The notes beneath the pieces were generated by a model, which saw nothing but the letters and a program-made list of their open reading frames with translations, was not told the origin of the DNA and did no database searches. The position numbers and the translations under genes were made by a program. This document shows positions 16,906-25,628 of a stretch of 51,693 bases of DNA, piece after piece. The number at the start of each line of letters is the position of its first letter. Within the stretch, counting starts at the first letter, position 1. The stretch comes from an uncultured Ruminococcus sp. (GTDB taxonomy: Bacteria; Bacillota; Clostridia; Oscillospirales; Ruminococcaceae), in the NCBI GenBank assembly GCA_900545285.1, contig UQYK01000007.1, positions 1 to 51,693 on the forward strand. Reading direction: 5' to 3'.

Positions 16906-17580
16906 TCAGGAATGTGATGATTTATGAAACGAAAACTTGTTTTCATTGCCGGCTTTCAGGCGCTGGATATTGGTGCGGTGCATCCAGATTACCCACGCTG
17001 CCATGAGCGCAGCCAGTCCTGTATTCAGCCAGAGATACCACATCGGCAGTCCGTCCCGCTGAAGATACTGGAACAAAAAGGTGATCACCGGACAGCATGC
17101 CGCCGCGATAATAGAACCCAGTGAAACGTATCTGGAAATCGCCAGCACCACAATAAATATGGCAATCAGGCAGAGAAACACCTTCCAGTCAATTCCCAGA
17201 AAGACTGACACGCCCACCAGCACGCCTTTTCCGCCTTTAAAATGGTAAAAGATCGGGAACACATGCCCCAATATCGCAAAAATGCCAGCAATATAACCGA
17301 TAAAATGAACATCGTTTTGCGCAGTGAGTCCTGTCCCCAGCAAAACGCAAATTTCCCGGCTGAGCAGTACCGCAACAATTCCCTTTCCCAGATCGCCCAG
17401 GAGCGTCAATGCAGCCGGCCCTTTTCCGAAGCAGCGCAGTGTATTGGTCAGTCCGGCATTATGGCTGCCATAGTCCCGGATGTCTTTGTGCTTCCACAAG
17501 CGCACCACCAGAATGGAACTGTTAAAACTCCCCAGCAGATAAGAAACAACTGCGGAGAGAAAAATTGCCAAAATCAGCAT
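16906..17580 (-). CDS. plsY: Glycerol-3-phosphate acyltransferase PlsY
   Basis: A 224-residue membrane enzyme that transfers the acyl group of acyl-phosphate to glycerol 3-phosphate. The conserved loops are present: GSFNSSILV and the first motif near GSHNAGLTNTLR, FKGGKGVLVGVSVFLG as the second, and the third near LGSIIAAACCPV. Five or so membrane helices. The C-terminal tail after HRTNIQRLKAGNENKF, the family's usual end, adds only SFHKSSHS. It sits between der and gpsA, 14 bp after der. Confidence 0.97.
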   Translation of the reverse strand: MLILAIFLSAVVSYLLGSFNSSILVVRLWKHKDIRDYGSHNAGLTNTLRCFGKGPAALTLLGDLGKGIVAVLLSREICVLLGTGLTAQNDVHFIGYIAGIFAILGHVFPIFYHFKGGKGVLVGVSVFLGIDWKVFLCLIAIFIVVLAISRYVSLGSIIAAACCPVITFLFQYLQRDGLPMWYLWLNTGLAALMAAWVIWMHRTNIQRLKAGNENKFSFHKSSHS

Positions 17581-17594
17581 AACAAGGCCTCCAT

Positions 17595-18923
17595 TTACTT
17601 TTCGTCACGGGCGCGTTCCCGCACCACAAAACGAACCGGCGTGCCCGTCAGGCCGAACGTAGAGCGAATCTGATTCTCAATATACCGCTGGTAGGAGAAG
17701 TGGAACAGATCGCTGCGATTGACAAAAATAACAAACGTAGGGGGCTTTGTGCTCGCCTGCGTCATGTAGTAAATTTTCAGGCGGCGCCCCTTATCCGAAG
17801 GCGGCTGCACCCGTGTTGTGGCATAAGCCAGCACATCATTGAGCATACCGGTGGAAATCCGCATGGCGTTCTGCTGGTACACCTCGTGAATCTTTTCAAA
17901 CAGTTTTCCCACACGCTGGCCGGTTTTTGCAGAAATAAACAGGAACGGCGCATAGGACATAAAGCTGAAATCGTTTTTCAGCTTTGCCTCATACTCCTTC
18001 ATGGTACTGTTATCCTTTTCAATGAGATCCCATTTGTTCACCACGATAATAGAAGCCTTTCCCTGTTCGTGGGCATAGCCGGCCACCTTGGAATCCTGTT
18101 CCGTAAAGCCCTCTGCGGCATCAATCAGAATCAGACATACATCTGCACGATCCACCGCCATATAGGCACGAAGCACGCTGTAATGTTCAATCCGCTCTGT
18201 CACGCGGGACTTTTTACGAATGCCGGCAGTATCAATCAGGACAAACTTTCCGTTTTCATTTTCAATTGTAGTATCCGTTGCGTCTCGTGTTGTTCCAGCC
18301 ACATTCGACACAATGGCACGTTCTTCCCCGGCAATACGGTTTACCAGAGAGGATTTGCCCACATTCGGCTTGCCGATAATTGCCACATGGATAGCATCAG
18401 CATCTTCTTCAGACGCATCCTCCGGCGGCAGCAGATCATATACTGCATCCAGCATATCGCCGGTACCGTGCCCATGGGCGGCAGAAATCGGGTACGGATC
18501 GCCGATTCCCAGGTTATAGAATTCATACAGTTCCATGGGCGGTTCCCCAATGGAATCGCATTTATTGACGGCCAGCACAATCGGCTTGCCGCTCTTTTGC
18601 AGCATGCTTGCCACAGCGCTGTCATCTGCGGTCACACCGCATCGCACATCTGTGACCAGTACAATGACATCTGCGCGTTCAATGGCCAGCTCCGCCTGAC
18701 GGCGCATTTGCTTCAAAATCACGTCATCTGTCACTGTTTCAATTCCGCCGGTATCCACCAGCATGAATGACCGGTCCCGCCATTCTCCCTTGGCATAAAT
18801 CCGGTCACGGGTTACACCGGGAGTGTCTTCTACAATTGACAGCCGCTGACCAATCAGTTTATTGAACAGTGTAGATTTTCCTACATTTGGCCGTCCCACG
18901 ACAGCTACAACAGGTAATGCCAT
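17595..18923 (-). CDS. der: Ribosome biogenesis GTPase Der (EngA)
   Basis: A 442-residue double GTPase needed for 50S subunit assembly. The first G domain has GRPNVGKS (10-17), DTGG and NKCD; the second has GKPNVGKS (184-191), DTAG and NKWD. A KH-like C-terminal domain follows (about 350-442, RRLKIYYMTQASTKPPTFVIFVN). The start at 18923 has AAAGGAGATGA upstream; a longer open frame lies in the preceding terminator and is rejected. First gene of der-plsY-gpsA. Confidence 0.98.
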   Translation of the reverse strand: MALPVVAVVGRPNVGKSTLFNKLIGQRLSIVEDTPGVTRDRIYAKGEWRDRSFMLVDTGGIETVTDDVILKQMRRQAELAIERADVIVLVTDVRCGVTADDSAVASMLQKSGKPIVLAVNKCDSIGEPPMELYEFYNLGIGDPYPISAAHGHGTGDMLDAVYDLLPPEDASEEDADAIHVAIIGKPNVGKSSLVNRIAGEERAIVSNVAGTTRDATDTTIENENGKFVLIDTAGIRKKSRVTERIEHYSVLRAYMAVDRADVCLILIDAAEGFTEQDSKVAGYAHEQGKASIIVVNKWDLIEKDNSTMKEYEAKLKNDFSFMSYAPFLFISAKTGQRVGKLFEKIHEVYQQNAMRISTGMLNDVLAYATTRVQPPSDKGRRLKIYYMTQASTKPPTFVIFVNRSDLFHFSYQRYIENQIRSTFGLTGTPVRFVVRERARDEK

Positions 18924-18953
18924 TGTGATTTCATCTCCTTTATTTCGACATAC

Positions 18954-18983
18954 AAAAAAGAGAGGCGGCAAAGGCCGCCTCTC
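18954..18983 (-). terminator. Terminator of yceD-rpmF
   Basis: GAGAGGCGGC (minus, 18983-18974) pairs with 18969-18960 over a CTTT loop, then six T. Very stable GC stem between rpmF and der. Confidence 0.94.
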
Positions 18984-19015
18984 CTCCTCGTACAAAACGA
19001 TTGTTTTGTCATCGC

Positions 19016-19204
19016 TTATTCTGCATCGTCCATCTTCAGAACAGCAACGCCCTTGTAATATCCGCAGTTTTTGCAAACTTTATGCGGAGCCTTAAATGCG
19101 CCGCAGTTGCTGCATGTGCTCATTGCAGGTGCATCGAGCTTCCAAACAGCAGAACGTCTCTTGTTACGTCTTGCCTTGGAGACCTTATTCTTCGGTACAG
19201 CCAT
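19016..19204 (-). CDS. rpmF: 50S ribosomal protein L32
   Basis: A 62-residue basic ribosomal protein. It begins AVPKNKVSKARRNKRRS and carries a zinc ribbon with C31, C34, C44 and C47 (CSNC and CKNC). The zinc form is the usual clostridial type. It follows yceD at 16 bp, the classic yceD-rpmF pair. Confidence 0.98.
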   Translation of the reverse strand: MAVPKNKVSKARRNKRRSAVWKLDAPAMSTCSNCGAFKAPHKVCKNCGYYKGVAVLKMDDAE

Positions 19205-19220
19205 GTCTTGGCACCTCCTT

Positions 19221-19676
19221 CTACTTTCGACAGTCGCAGGTGCCTTCGTTCAGATTACACCCACAGATATCGCACAGACCCTTACAGTCCTCCCGACAAA
19301 GCATCTTTGTCGGCAGCATCAGCAAAAGATCTGAGATTGCTGTCTCATTCATATCAATGCTTTCGTGTTTTGCTACCAGGTACGTGTCATAAATATCTCC
19401 CTCACTTTGAAGAGAGGGCACTACCGTATGCGTAAAATCATACGAATAGTCCCGTGTCAATTCTTGGAGACACCGGTCACAGACAACATGCAGCGTACAG
19501 GAAACTGTGTACTGGAGCGTTACAATTCCGGCGCGGTTTTGAAACACGCCCGACACCGTTACTGGTGCATCAAACTGATATCCCCGTACATCAGCCAGTT
19601 CTTCCGGCAAAATCTGATATTCTACCGGCAACCGCTTGCCTTCGATCTGAAAAAGTTCCCGCAGCTGTAATACCAT
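19221..19676 (-). CDS. yceD: YceD family protein (DUF177)
   Basis: A 151-residue protein of the DUF177/YceD family, linked to 23S rRNA accumulation and nearly always coded before rpmF. It shows VTVSGVFQNRAGIVTLQYTVSC, then CDRCLQEL and a C-terminal cluster CREDCKGLCDICGCNLN, which looks metal-binding. It is the first gene after a strong promoter. Confidence 0.93.
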   Translation of the reverse strand: MVLQLRELFQIEGKRLPVEYQILPEELADVRGYQFDAPVTVSGVFQNRAGIVTLQYTVSCTLHVVCDRCLQELTRDYSYDFTHTVVPSLQSEGDIYDTYLVAKHESIDMNETAISDLLLMLPTKMLCREDCKGLCDICGCNLNEGTCDCRK

Positions 19677-19706
19677 ACCTGCTTCCTTTCACGCATTGCA
19701 TTCCCT

Positions 19707-19736
19707 ATTATAACAAATTTTTGCCTGTCTTGTCAA
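19707..19736 (-). promoter_or_regulatory. Promoter of yceD-rpmF
   Basis: On the minus strand TTGACA (19736-19731) and TATAAT (19712-19707), both perfect, 18 bp apart. The -10 box is about 30 bp from the yceD start. Confidence 0.88.
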
Positions 19737-19793
19737 GCCTTTTTTGAAAAAATCCAGAAAATAACCGACAAACGCTCTTTTTAGAATCCGTTC

Positions 19794-20201
19794 TTAGTCA
19801 ATATATCTGGTAACAGATGCCGGCAGTTCAGAAGCATCTGCGGAAACCGTAAAGGTAACAGAAGCGTCATCACCAGTCAGCTTGTCTACCTTTTCCAGCA
19901 TCAGACCCAGTGCATCGAAATCTGCACCAGCGATCTTCAGGATACCGTCTACATAGATTTCCTTGATATCGTAGTTGCCTGCCAGCATGCCTGCAACAAA
20001 GCCATAAAATGCATCAAAACTGTCGATGCAGAACTGTTCTGCATCACACCATCTTACCTTGTAGCTGATGGAGCGGCGCAGAGTCTCGCCCTTTTCGATG
20101 CAAACCAGACAGCCGTTTGTAGATTTTACTGCTGCATTGATTTTATCGATAATGATCTTGGTTTTACCGCTTCCTTTTTTTCCTGTAATCAGTTTTACCA
20201 T
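19794..20201 (-). CDS. Small P-loop protein of unknown function
   Basis: A 135-residue cytoplasmic protein with a clear Walker A motif GKKGSGKT (7-14). EIYVDG at about 81-86 could be the Walker B strand. There are no membrane segments, DNA-binding helix or other known motif, and at this length it would be a minimal P-loop fold. I do not recognise the family with certainty. It is expressed with a good site (GAAAGGAG) between pgi upstream and the yceD promoter downstream. No terminator is evident between it and pgi, so the two may be co-transcribed. It may bind ATP or GTP; a partner is unknown. Confidence 0.75.
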   Translation of the reverse strand: MVKLITGKKGSGKTKIIIDKINAAVKSTNGCLVCIEKGETLRRSISYKVRWCDAEQFCIDSFDAFYGFVAGMLAGNYDIKEIYVDGILKIAGADFDALGLMLEKVDKLTGDDASVTFTVSADASELPASVTRYID

Positions 20202-20353
20202 AATAATACTCCTTTCGTGCCGGAATCCGGCAGCGTGTTATTCTGAAAAAGCACTGCGAAAAATTCAATTCAGTGATTTCCGTATCCATTGCAGTATTCT
20301 GTCCGACGGATAGGTTTACAGATTCCTGTGCATTCCGCCGCACCATTTTTGTC

Positions 20354-21691
20354 TTACTTTGCCAGCTTTGCTTCCAGAGCAGCCTTCTGATCTTCATAGC
20401 CCGGCTTGCCCAGCAGTGCGAACATGTTCTTCTTATAGCTTTCCACGCCCGGCTGGTTAAACGGATTTACACCCAGCAGATAGCCGGAAACTGCGCATGC
20501 CTTTTCGAAGAAATAAATCAGATAGCCCAGGCTCTTTTCAGAAACATCTTCCACTTCCAGAATCATGTTCGGAACGCCGCCGTCTGTGTGCGCCAGTACA
20601 ACGCCTTCCAGTGCCTTGCGGTTTACAACAGACATGTTCTGACCTGTGAGGAAGTTCAGGCCGTCCAGATTTTCAGCATCCGGTTCCAGATAGAAGTCCT
20701 GCTTCGGCTTCTTGATGTCCACAACTGTTTCAAACAGAATGCGGCTGCCTTCCTGGATATACTGACCCATGGAGTGCAGATCGGTAGAGAATACGCCGGC
20801 AGACGGGAAAATGCCCTTGTTGTCCTTGCCTTCACTCTCGCCGAACAGTTGCTTGTACCACTCAGACATCATGACAAAGCTCGGCTCATAAGAAACCAGC
20901 ATTTCTACATTCTTGCCCTTCCGGTACAGGATGTTCCGGAGCGCAGCGTACTTGTAGCAGTCATTGTTGTCAAAGTCTGCGGTGAGATCCTTCTGTGCCT
21001 GTGCAGCACCTGCCATCAGCGCATCAATATCGCATCCGGCTACTGCAATCGGCAGCAGACCAACTGCTGTCAGAACAGAGTAACGACCGCCCACATCATC
21101 CGGTACCACAAATGTCTCATAGCCCTCTGTATCAGACAGTTCCTTCAGTGTGCCCTTTGCCTTATCTGTAGTTGCAAAGATATGATCCTTGGCGCCGTCC
21201 TTGCCGTACTTCTTTTCTACCAGCTGCTTGAATACGCGGAAAGCCAGTGCAGGCTCTGTGGTAGTGCCGGACTTGGAAATTACGTTTACGGAGAAATCTC
21301 TGCCCTCGCAGATGGAAAGCACCTCATTCAGATAAGTGGGGTTGATGTTGTTGCCCACATAATAAATATCCGGTGTATCCTTCTTCAGGTTGTTGTAAAA
21401 CGGCGACTTGAGGAATTCAATTGCAGCGCGTGCGCCCAGATAAGAACCGCCGATACCGATGACAACCAGTACCTCAGAATTGCTCTGAATCTTCTTGGCA
21501 GCTGCCTTGATCCGTGCGAATTCTTCCTTGTCATAATCGGTCGGCAGTGTCAGCCATCCCAGGAAATCAGAGCCGAGACCGCTCTTTTCGTGGAGCATTT
21601 TTGCAGATGCTTCCACCTCATGACGAATTCCGGTCAGTTCATCCGGATTTACATAATTTGCCAGATATTTTGTATTCAGCTTTACAGACAT
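20354..21691 (-). CDS. pgi: Glucose-6-phosphate isomerase
   Basis: A 445-residue cytoplasmic enzyme interconverting glucose 6-phosphate and fructose 6-phosphate. It has VVIGIGGSYLGARA (77-90), VISKSGTTTEPALAFR for sugar-phosphate binding, MGQYIQEG with the catalytic Glu, and the C-terminal PFNQPGVESYKKNMF with the conserved Gln and Lys. This is the short Firmicutes form. ATG 21691 has GGAGGGAAATTGTATT upstream. Confidence 0.98.
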   Translation of the reverse strand: MSVKLNTKYLANYVNPDELTGIRHEVEASAKMLHEKSGLGSDFLGWLTLPTDYDKEEFARIKAAAKKIQSNSEVLVVIGIGGSYLGARAAIEFLKSPFYNNLKKDTPDIYYVGNNINPTYLNEVLSICEGRDFSVNVISKSGTTTEPALAFRVFKQLVEKKYGKDGAKDHIFATTDKAKGTLKELSDTEGYETFVVPDDVGGRYSVLTAVGLLPIAVAGCDIDALMAGAAQAQKDLTADFDNNDCYKYAALRNILYRKGKNVEMLVSYEPSFVMMSEWYKQLFGESEGKDNKGIFPSAGVFSTDLHSMGQYIQEGSRILFETVVDIKKPKQDFYLEPDAENLDGLNFLTGQNMSVVNRKALEGVVLAHTDGGVPNMILEVEDVSEKSLGYLIYFFEKACAVSGYLLGVNPFNQPGVESYKKNMFALLGKPGYEDQKAALEAKLAK

Positions 21692-21784
21692 AATACAATT
21701 TCCCTCCACTTTCTTCAAGGCGTTGAGATACGATGGTTTCCATTCGGAGCACACAGGGCATTGCTCAACCACTTTACCATATCT

Positions 21785-21813
21785 ATCATACTATATTCTG
21801 CGCCCGATTGCAA
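21785..21813 (-). promoter_or_regulatory. Promoter of pgi
   Basis: On the minus strand TTGCAA (21813-21808) and TATGAT (21790-21785), 17 bp apart, about 95 bp before the pgi start. Confidence 0.65.
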
Positions 21814-21854
21814 GAGAAATCCGGATTCTTGTATAATCTACACAATTTTACATT

Positions 21855-22991
21855 CTACATTTTAAGCAGTTTGACGGCTATTTCCAACAGCGCATCCCCG
21901 TAATTTCGCTTTCGAACGGTATCTGCCGCAATGACCGTGGTTTCATAGAGCAGCGTGCCGTCCTGATAGAACGCAACGCTCCCCAGCTGCTGTCCTTTCC
22001 GTACCGGTGCCTGAATAAAACGGGGCAGCACCAGAACCGTTTCCAGTTCTCCGCAGCCCTTGGGAACGGCGAGTCCCCGGAGCTTTCCCGGTTCTGCCAG
22101 CACCGCCCGGTCTACGCCGCGACGCACCGGAATCGGATAGAGAAATTCTCCGGAAAATCCCGGTTGTAGCACCTTCCAGCCCGAAAAGCCCTTTCGCAGC
22201 AGCTGTTTCGCCAGCGCAAATCGATCATTGTCTTCCTGACAGCCCAGCACCACTGCGATACACTGCATATGGTTCCGCTCTGCCCCGGCCGCAATGCTCC
22301 ATCCGTCAGCCTCTGTGTGACAGGCCTTAAAGCCAATGCAGGTTTCATCGGTTCGGGTCAGTGTATTTTCATTGACCAGTTCTGTGGCTTCTCCCCGGAG
22401 AAAATCCCGCCAGGTGCACAAATACGGTTTCAAAACCGGATACTGAGTCAGCGCCCGGCAAAGCCGTGCCAGGTCTGCCGCTGTGGTATACTGCTCCGGG
22501 TCGCCGTCTCCCTGGGGACTGGAAAAACGGGTACTGCGCATTTCCAGATCAAAGGCACGGGCATTCATCTCCATTACAAAGGTTTCGGTATCGCCGCTGA
22601 CGGCCGCTGCCAGCGCAACCGCAGCATCATTGGCATTTCCGATCAGCAGTCCTTTCAGCAGATCTCCCACCGTCATTACCTCTCCGGCAGTCAGCCAGAT
22701 CACTGCACCCTTTGTCCCGGTTACACCGTCCGTCACTGTAATCGGACTGTCCGTTGTCCAGCATCCCTGCTCGATCTGCTCCGCTGTCAGGAGCGCGGTC
22801 ATCAGTTTCGCCATTGTACCGCAGGAAACCTTCTTTTCCCCTTCTGATTCCAGGAGAATCGTACCGGTTTCCGCTTCCATCAGCACATAGGACACCGCAG
22901 GAATTTCCGGTTCCTCTGCCGCGGCCGCGCCCCTGCTCAATAGTAAAAAACACAGAACCGCCGCGCACAATGCAGCAAATAATCGTCTCAT
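21855..22991 (-). CDS. D-Ala-D-Ala carboxypeptidase-like protein with altered active site
   Basis: A 378-residue secreted protein of the DacF/PBP5 type: signal peptide (1 to about 25), peptidase domain (about 30-275) and C-terminal beta domain ending in an amphipathic anchor (DALLEIAVKLLKM). The fold and surrounding residues align with DacF, but all three catalytic motifs differ. The S-x-x-K serine is Thr59 (T-M-A-K), S-x-N is N119-A-N, and K-T-G is K222-A-C. The missing serine makes ordinary D,D-carboxypeptidase and penicillin binding unlikely. The frame is open, the rest is conserved, and the signal and anchor are kept, so it looks like a maintained non-canonical protein, not decay. A role in binding peptidoglycan stems or regulating another PBP is a guess. 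Confidence 0.88.
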   Translation of the reverse strand: MRRLFAALCAAVLCFLLLSRGAAAAEEPEIPAVSYVLMEAETGTILLESEGEKKVSCGTMAKLMTALLTAEQIEQGCWTTDSPITVTDGVTGTKGAVIWLTAGEVMTVGDLLKGLLIGNANDAAVALAAAVSGDTETFVMEMNARAFDLEMRSTRFSSPQGDGDPEQYTTAADLARLCRALTQYPVLKPYLCTWRDFLRGEATELVNENTLTRTDETCIGFKACHTEADGWSIAAGAERNHMQCIAVVLGCQEDNDRFALAKQLLRKGFSGWKVLQPGFSGEFLYPIPVRRGVDRAVLAEPGKLRGLAVPKGCGELETVLVLPRFIQAPVRKGQQLGSVAFYQDGTLLYETTVIAADTVRKRNYGDALLEIAVKLLKM

Positions 22992-23079
22992 AGCAGCACC
23001 TCACATCCATTTTCACGCGCGTGTACACGCTCCAACATATGTGCAGTCTGCTTTTTTTAGAACCTGCCGAAACGAGTGC

Positions 23080-23631
23080 CTATTCGTTTTTATATTTCTG
23101 TTTCAGCAGAAAAAGCCGCCAGCCGCAGTAACCGATTGACACGCTGTACAGAACAAACATCGCCATCCAAAACCAAAAGAGAAAGGTGCCAAACGGATTG
23201 CTCCGGGCAGTGATCTGCTGCACCGCATTCGGCAGCACACAGCACAAGAACAAGGCAGCCAGCGGAATCAGCCGCTTTCGGGAAACGCGCCGAATCAGTT
23301 CCCGCTTGGACGCGTTGTCACTGAATATCTCCGGATTCTCTTCTGTAGCGTTTGCCGGCTTTCGGAAATAGTTCCATTCCTGAAAGGCGGAAAAGTATTC
23401 CCAGCCATAATCAGAAAACAGCTGAAAATAGCTATCCCAGTCTGTTCCCTTGGTGCGAAAGTCCAGCCGGTATACCACATCCTCCGGAGTGCAGGCTTCA
23501 AAATGGTAAAAGCCGAAAGCGGTTATCCGCTTCAGTTTCCAGCCGTTCTGATGCTGCTGCCGCAGAAACTGTTCTTCCTGCTCATAATCCGCAATGGTAA
23601 AAATCCGAAACATGGTCTTGGTCGTTTTCAT
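23080..23631 (-). CDS. DUF2812 membrane protein
   Basis: A 183-residue protein. The N-terminal cytoplasmic part (FRIFTIADYEQEEQFLRQQHQNGWKL and FEACTPEDVVYRLDF) is the DUF2812 domain; two membrane helices follow (about 122-140 and 152-175). Such proteins are almost always paired with a PadR regulator, as here, and their function is unknown. ATG 23631 overlaps the PadR stop (ATGA) and has AAAGGAG at good distance; a GTG at 23640 is too close to that site. Confidence 0.85.
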   Translation of the reverse strand: MKTTKTMFRIFTIADYEQEEQFLRQQHQNGWKLKRITAFGFYHFEACTPEDVVYRLDFRTKGTDWDSYFQLFSDYGWEYFSAFQEWNYFRKPANATEENPEIFSDNASKRELIRRVSRKRLIPLAALFLCCVLPNAVQQITARSNPFGTFLFWFWMAMFVLYSVSIGYCGWRLFLLKQKYKNE

Positions 23632-23948
23632 GAAAGCCACTCTCCTTTGCTGTTCTGATAAAGCCGTTCAATCCGTTTGCATTCCAATGCCAGTACCTCG
23701 CGCCCCAGGGGTGTGATACGGTATAGCTTCCGCTTTTCCACTTCCTGCGTCCGCTGAATCAAACCGTCTTTTTCCATTTTAGAAAGCGTCCCGTACATGG
23801 TACCAGGACTGATTTTAACCGCACCGCCTGTCATTTTTTCCACCTGCTGCCCTATGCTGTAGCCGTGCATTTCTTTCTGCAAACAAAACAGAATGTAAAA
23901 CCCGGTTTCCGTCATGGGCACGTACACCCGGCGTATTCGTTCCTGCAT
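23628..23948 (-). CDS. PadR family transcriptional regulator
   Basis: A 106-residue winged-helix repressor of the short PadR type. It has YILFCLQKEMHGYSIGQQVEKMTGGAVKISPGTMYGTLSKMEKDGLI, the usual recognition helix and wing. The start at 23948 follows a G-rich site (a run of seven G, with GAAG before it). It is first in a two-gene unit with the DUF2812 protein and probably represses its own promoter through the ATATATCG sites upstream. The ligand is unknown. Confidence 0.92.
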   Translation of the reverse strand: MQERIRRVYVPMTETGFYILFCLQKEMHGYSIGQQVEKMTGGAVKISPGTMYGTLSKMEKDGLIQRTQEVEKRKLYRITPLGREVLALECKRIERLYQNSKGEWLS

Positions 23949-23978
23949 GCTGCACCCCCCCTTCTTCGGCCTTGCATA

Positions 23979-24039
23979 ATATATCGCATCTCGATATATC
24001 TTTCGCACTTAGTATATCACACCTCGATATATTTGTCAA
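23979..24039 (-). promoter_or_regulatory. padR promoter with ATATATCG operator repeats
   Basis: On the minus strand TTGACA (24039-24034) and TATACT (24016-24011) are 17 bp apart. The 8-mer CGATATAT occurs at 23992-23999 and 24025-24032 on the plus strand and in reverse at 23979-23986, giving a palindrome ATATATCG-5 nt-CGATATAT after the -10 box and a third half-site inside the spacer. This arrangement would let PadR block the promoter. Confidence 0.8.
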
Positions 24040-24050
24040 GCACGATTTGC

Positions 24051-24092
24051 AAAAAAATCACCGTACAGGCATCTTATACCCATACGGTGATT
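24051..24092 (-). terminator. Terminator of trkA-trkH
   Basis: AATCACCGTA (minus, 24092-24083) pairs with 24065-24056, 10 bp with a 17-nt loop, followed by a run of seven T. It lies about 80 bp after trkH. Confidence 0.82.
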
Positions 24093-24172
24093 CAGAACAT
24101 GTCTTTTTGGCAAATTATGCTCGAAAAGAACGCATCTATTTCTTGTGAAGGCAGGTTCTCAAATACAATTTC

Positions 24173-25618
24173 TTAAAAGTTCTTTCTCCAGACGGAGGGA
24201 ATGCACAAGATCAGAAGCGGCAGACATTCCAGTCGTCCCAAAAGCATATCTATGGCAAGCACAATCTTAGAGAAATCAGACAGCCCCCCGAAATTTTCCA
24301 TCGGACCAACTGCATTCAGTCCCGGCCCGATATTGTTGATACAGGTGGAAACCGCTGAAAACGCAGTTCCGAAATCCGTATTGTCCAGGGAGATTAGCAG
24401 CAGTGAAAGAATCAGCAGTCCCAGATAGATGACCAGATAGCGCATGACACCGTGCACAGAATCCGAGGAGATGGTCTTATCATCTGCCTTGATAATGTTC
24501 ACAGAATTGGGATGCAGCATTTTCCGCAGGGACAGCACGCCGCTTTTAAACAGAATTACAAAGCGCTGTACCTTAAAACCGCCGCCGGTAGAACCAGCAC
24601 AGGCTCCTATGTACATCAACAGCAGGAGCACCATCTGCGAGAACAGCGGCCAACGGTTGTAATCCGTCGTGGCAAACCCGGTGGATGTCATAATTGATGC
24701 CACCTGGAACACTGCAAACCGAAAGCATTTTCCTATTGTGTGATACAGCGGGCGAATATTCCACATCACCAGCAGGGTAGAAATCGCCAGAATAGCCAGA
24801 TACACCTTGAGTTCCGTATTCTTCCGCACTTCCCGGAAGCGCCGCACCAGCATCAGATAGTACAGCGTAAAGTTCGCGCCGAATAGAATCATGGTCACTG
24901 TGACAACACCTTCCAGGTAGGCCGAGCCATAGTAGGCGATTCCGTCATTTTTGATGCTGAATCCGCCGGTTCCTGCAATGCCCATTGCATGGCAAATACT
25001 GTCAAACAACGGCATGCCGCCGGCTGCCAGCAGAATCACAGTCACCACAGTCAGCGCAGTGTAAATCAAATACAGATACACCGCAGAATTTTTTCCCTTC
25101 GGCACCAGCTTGCTGACCTGAGGGCCGGGGCATTCTGCACGCATCAGATAAATCGAGTCACTGGAGGACGGCAGAATGGCGATAGCCAGCACCAAAACGC
25201 CCATTCCTCCAACCCAGTGGGTAAAGCTCCGCCAGAAGAGCATGCCCTTGGGCAAAATCTCCACATTAGTCAAAATGGTAGAACCCGTTGTGGTAAAACC
25301 GGAAATACTCTCAAATACCGCATCGCAGAAATCCGGAATCCAGCCGCTGACATAAAAGGGCAGAGCACCCACAAGAGAGAACAGCACCCACAGCAGCGCC
25401 GCAATCACCATGCCCTCCCGGGCAAACATGCGCCTGTCCTTCGGCCGGATCAGCGCCAGCGGCAGAGAAAGCAGCGCAACCACTGCGCCAACTGCCAGGA
25501 ACACCAGCATACAGAAATATTCGTGATAAATGAGACTCACCAGCGCCGGCACTGCAAACAGCGCAGAACCAATCAGCATTGCTCTGGCCAGATAATGAAA
25601 TACAATTGCTCTGTTCAT
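24173..25618 (-). CDS. trkH: Trk-type K+ transporter membrane subunit TrkH
   Basis: A 481-residue membrane protein with four repeated M-P-M units. The filter loops are recognisable: SGFTTTGSTIL, GTGGFSIKNDGI, TSTGFATTDYNRWP and STCINNIGPGLN. It conducts K+ under control of TrkA. Ten bp separate it from trkA upstream. The final RLECLPLLILCIPSVWRKNF is the usual family end. Confidence 0.96.
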   Translation of the reverse strand: MNRAIVFHYLARAMLIGSALFAVPALVSLIYHEYFCMLVFLAVGAVVALLSLPLALIRPKDRRMFAREGMVIAALLWVLFSLVGALPFYVSGWIPDFCDAVFESISGFTTTGSTILTNVEILPKGMLFWRSFTHWVGGMGVLVLAIAILPSSSDSIYLMRAECPGPQVSKLVPKGKNSAVYLYLIYTALTVVTVILLAAGGMPLFDSICHAMGIAGTGGFSIKNDGIAYYGSAYLEGVVTVTMILFGANFTLYYLMLVRRFREVRKNTELKVYLAILAISTLLVMWNIRPLYHTIGKCFRFAVFQVASIMTSTGFATTDYNRWPLFSQMVLLLLMYIGACAGSTGGGFKVQRFVILFKSGVLSLRKMLHPNSVNIIKADDKTISSDSVHGVMRYLVIYLGLLILSLLLISLDNTDFGTAFSAVSTCINNIGPGLNAVGPMENFGGLSDFSKIVLAIDMLLGRLECLPLLILCIPSVWRKNF

Positions 25619-25628
25619 GCCATACCGC

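Noticed and set aside
18992..19009. ACAAAAC-GATT-GTTTTGT inverted repeat after rpmF
   Set aside because: Only 7 bp arms of low GC, next to a much stronger terminator; probably without a separate role.
20273..21865. A 530-codon open frame on the plus strand
   Set aside because: It lies antisense over pgi, has no ribosome site and codes for a composition with no recognisable domain; it is a shadow of the pgi codons.
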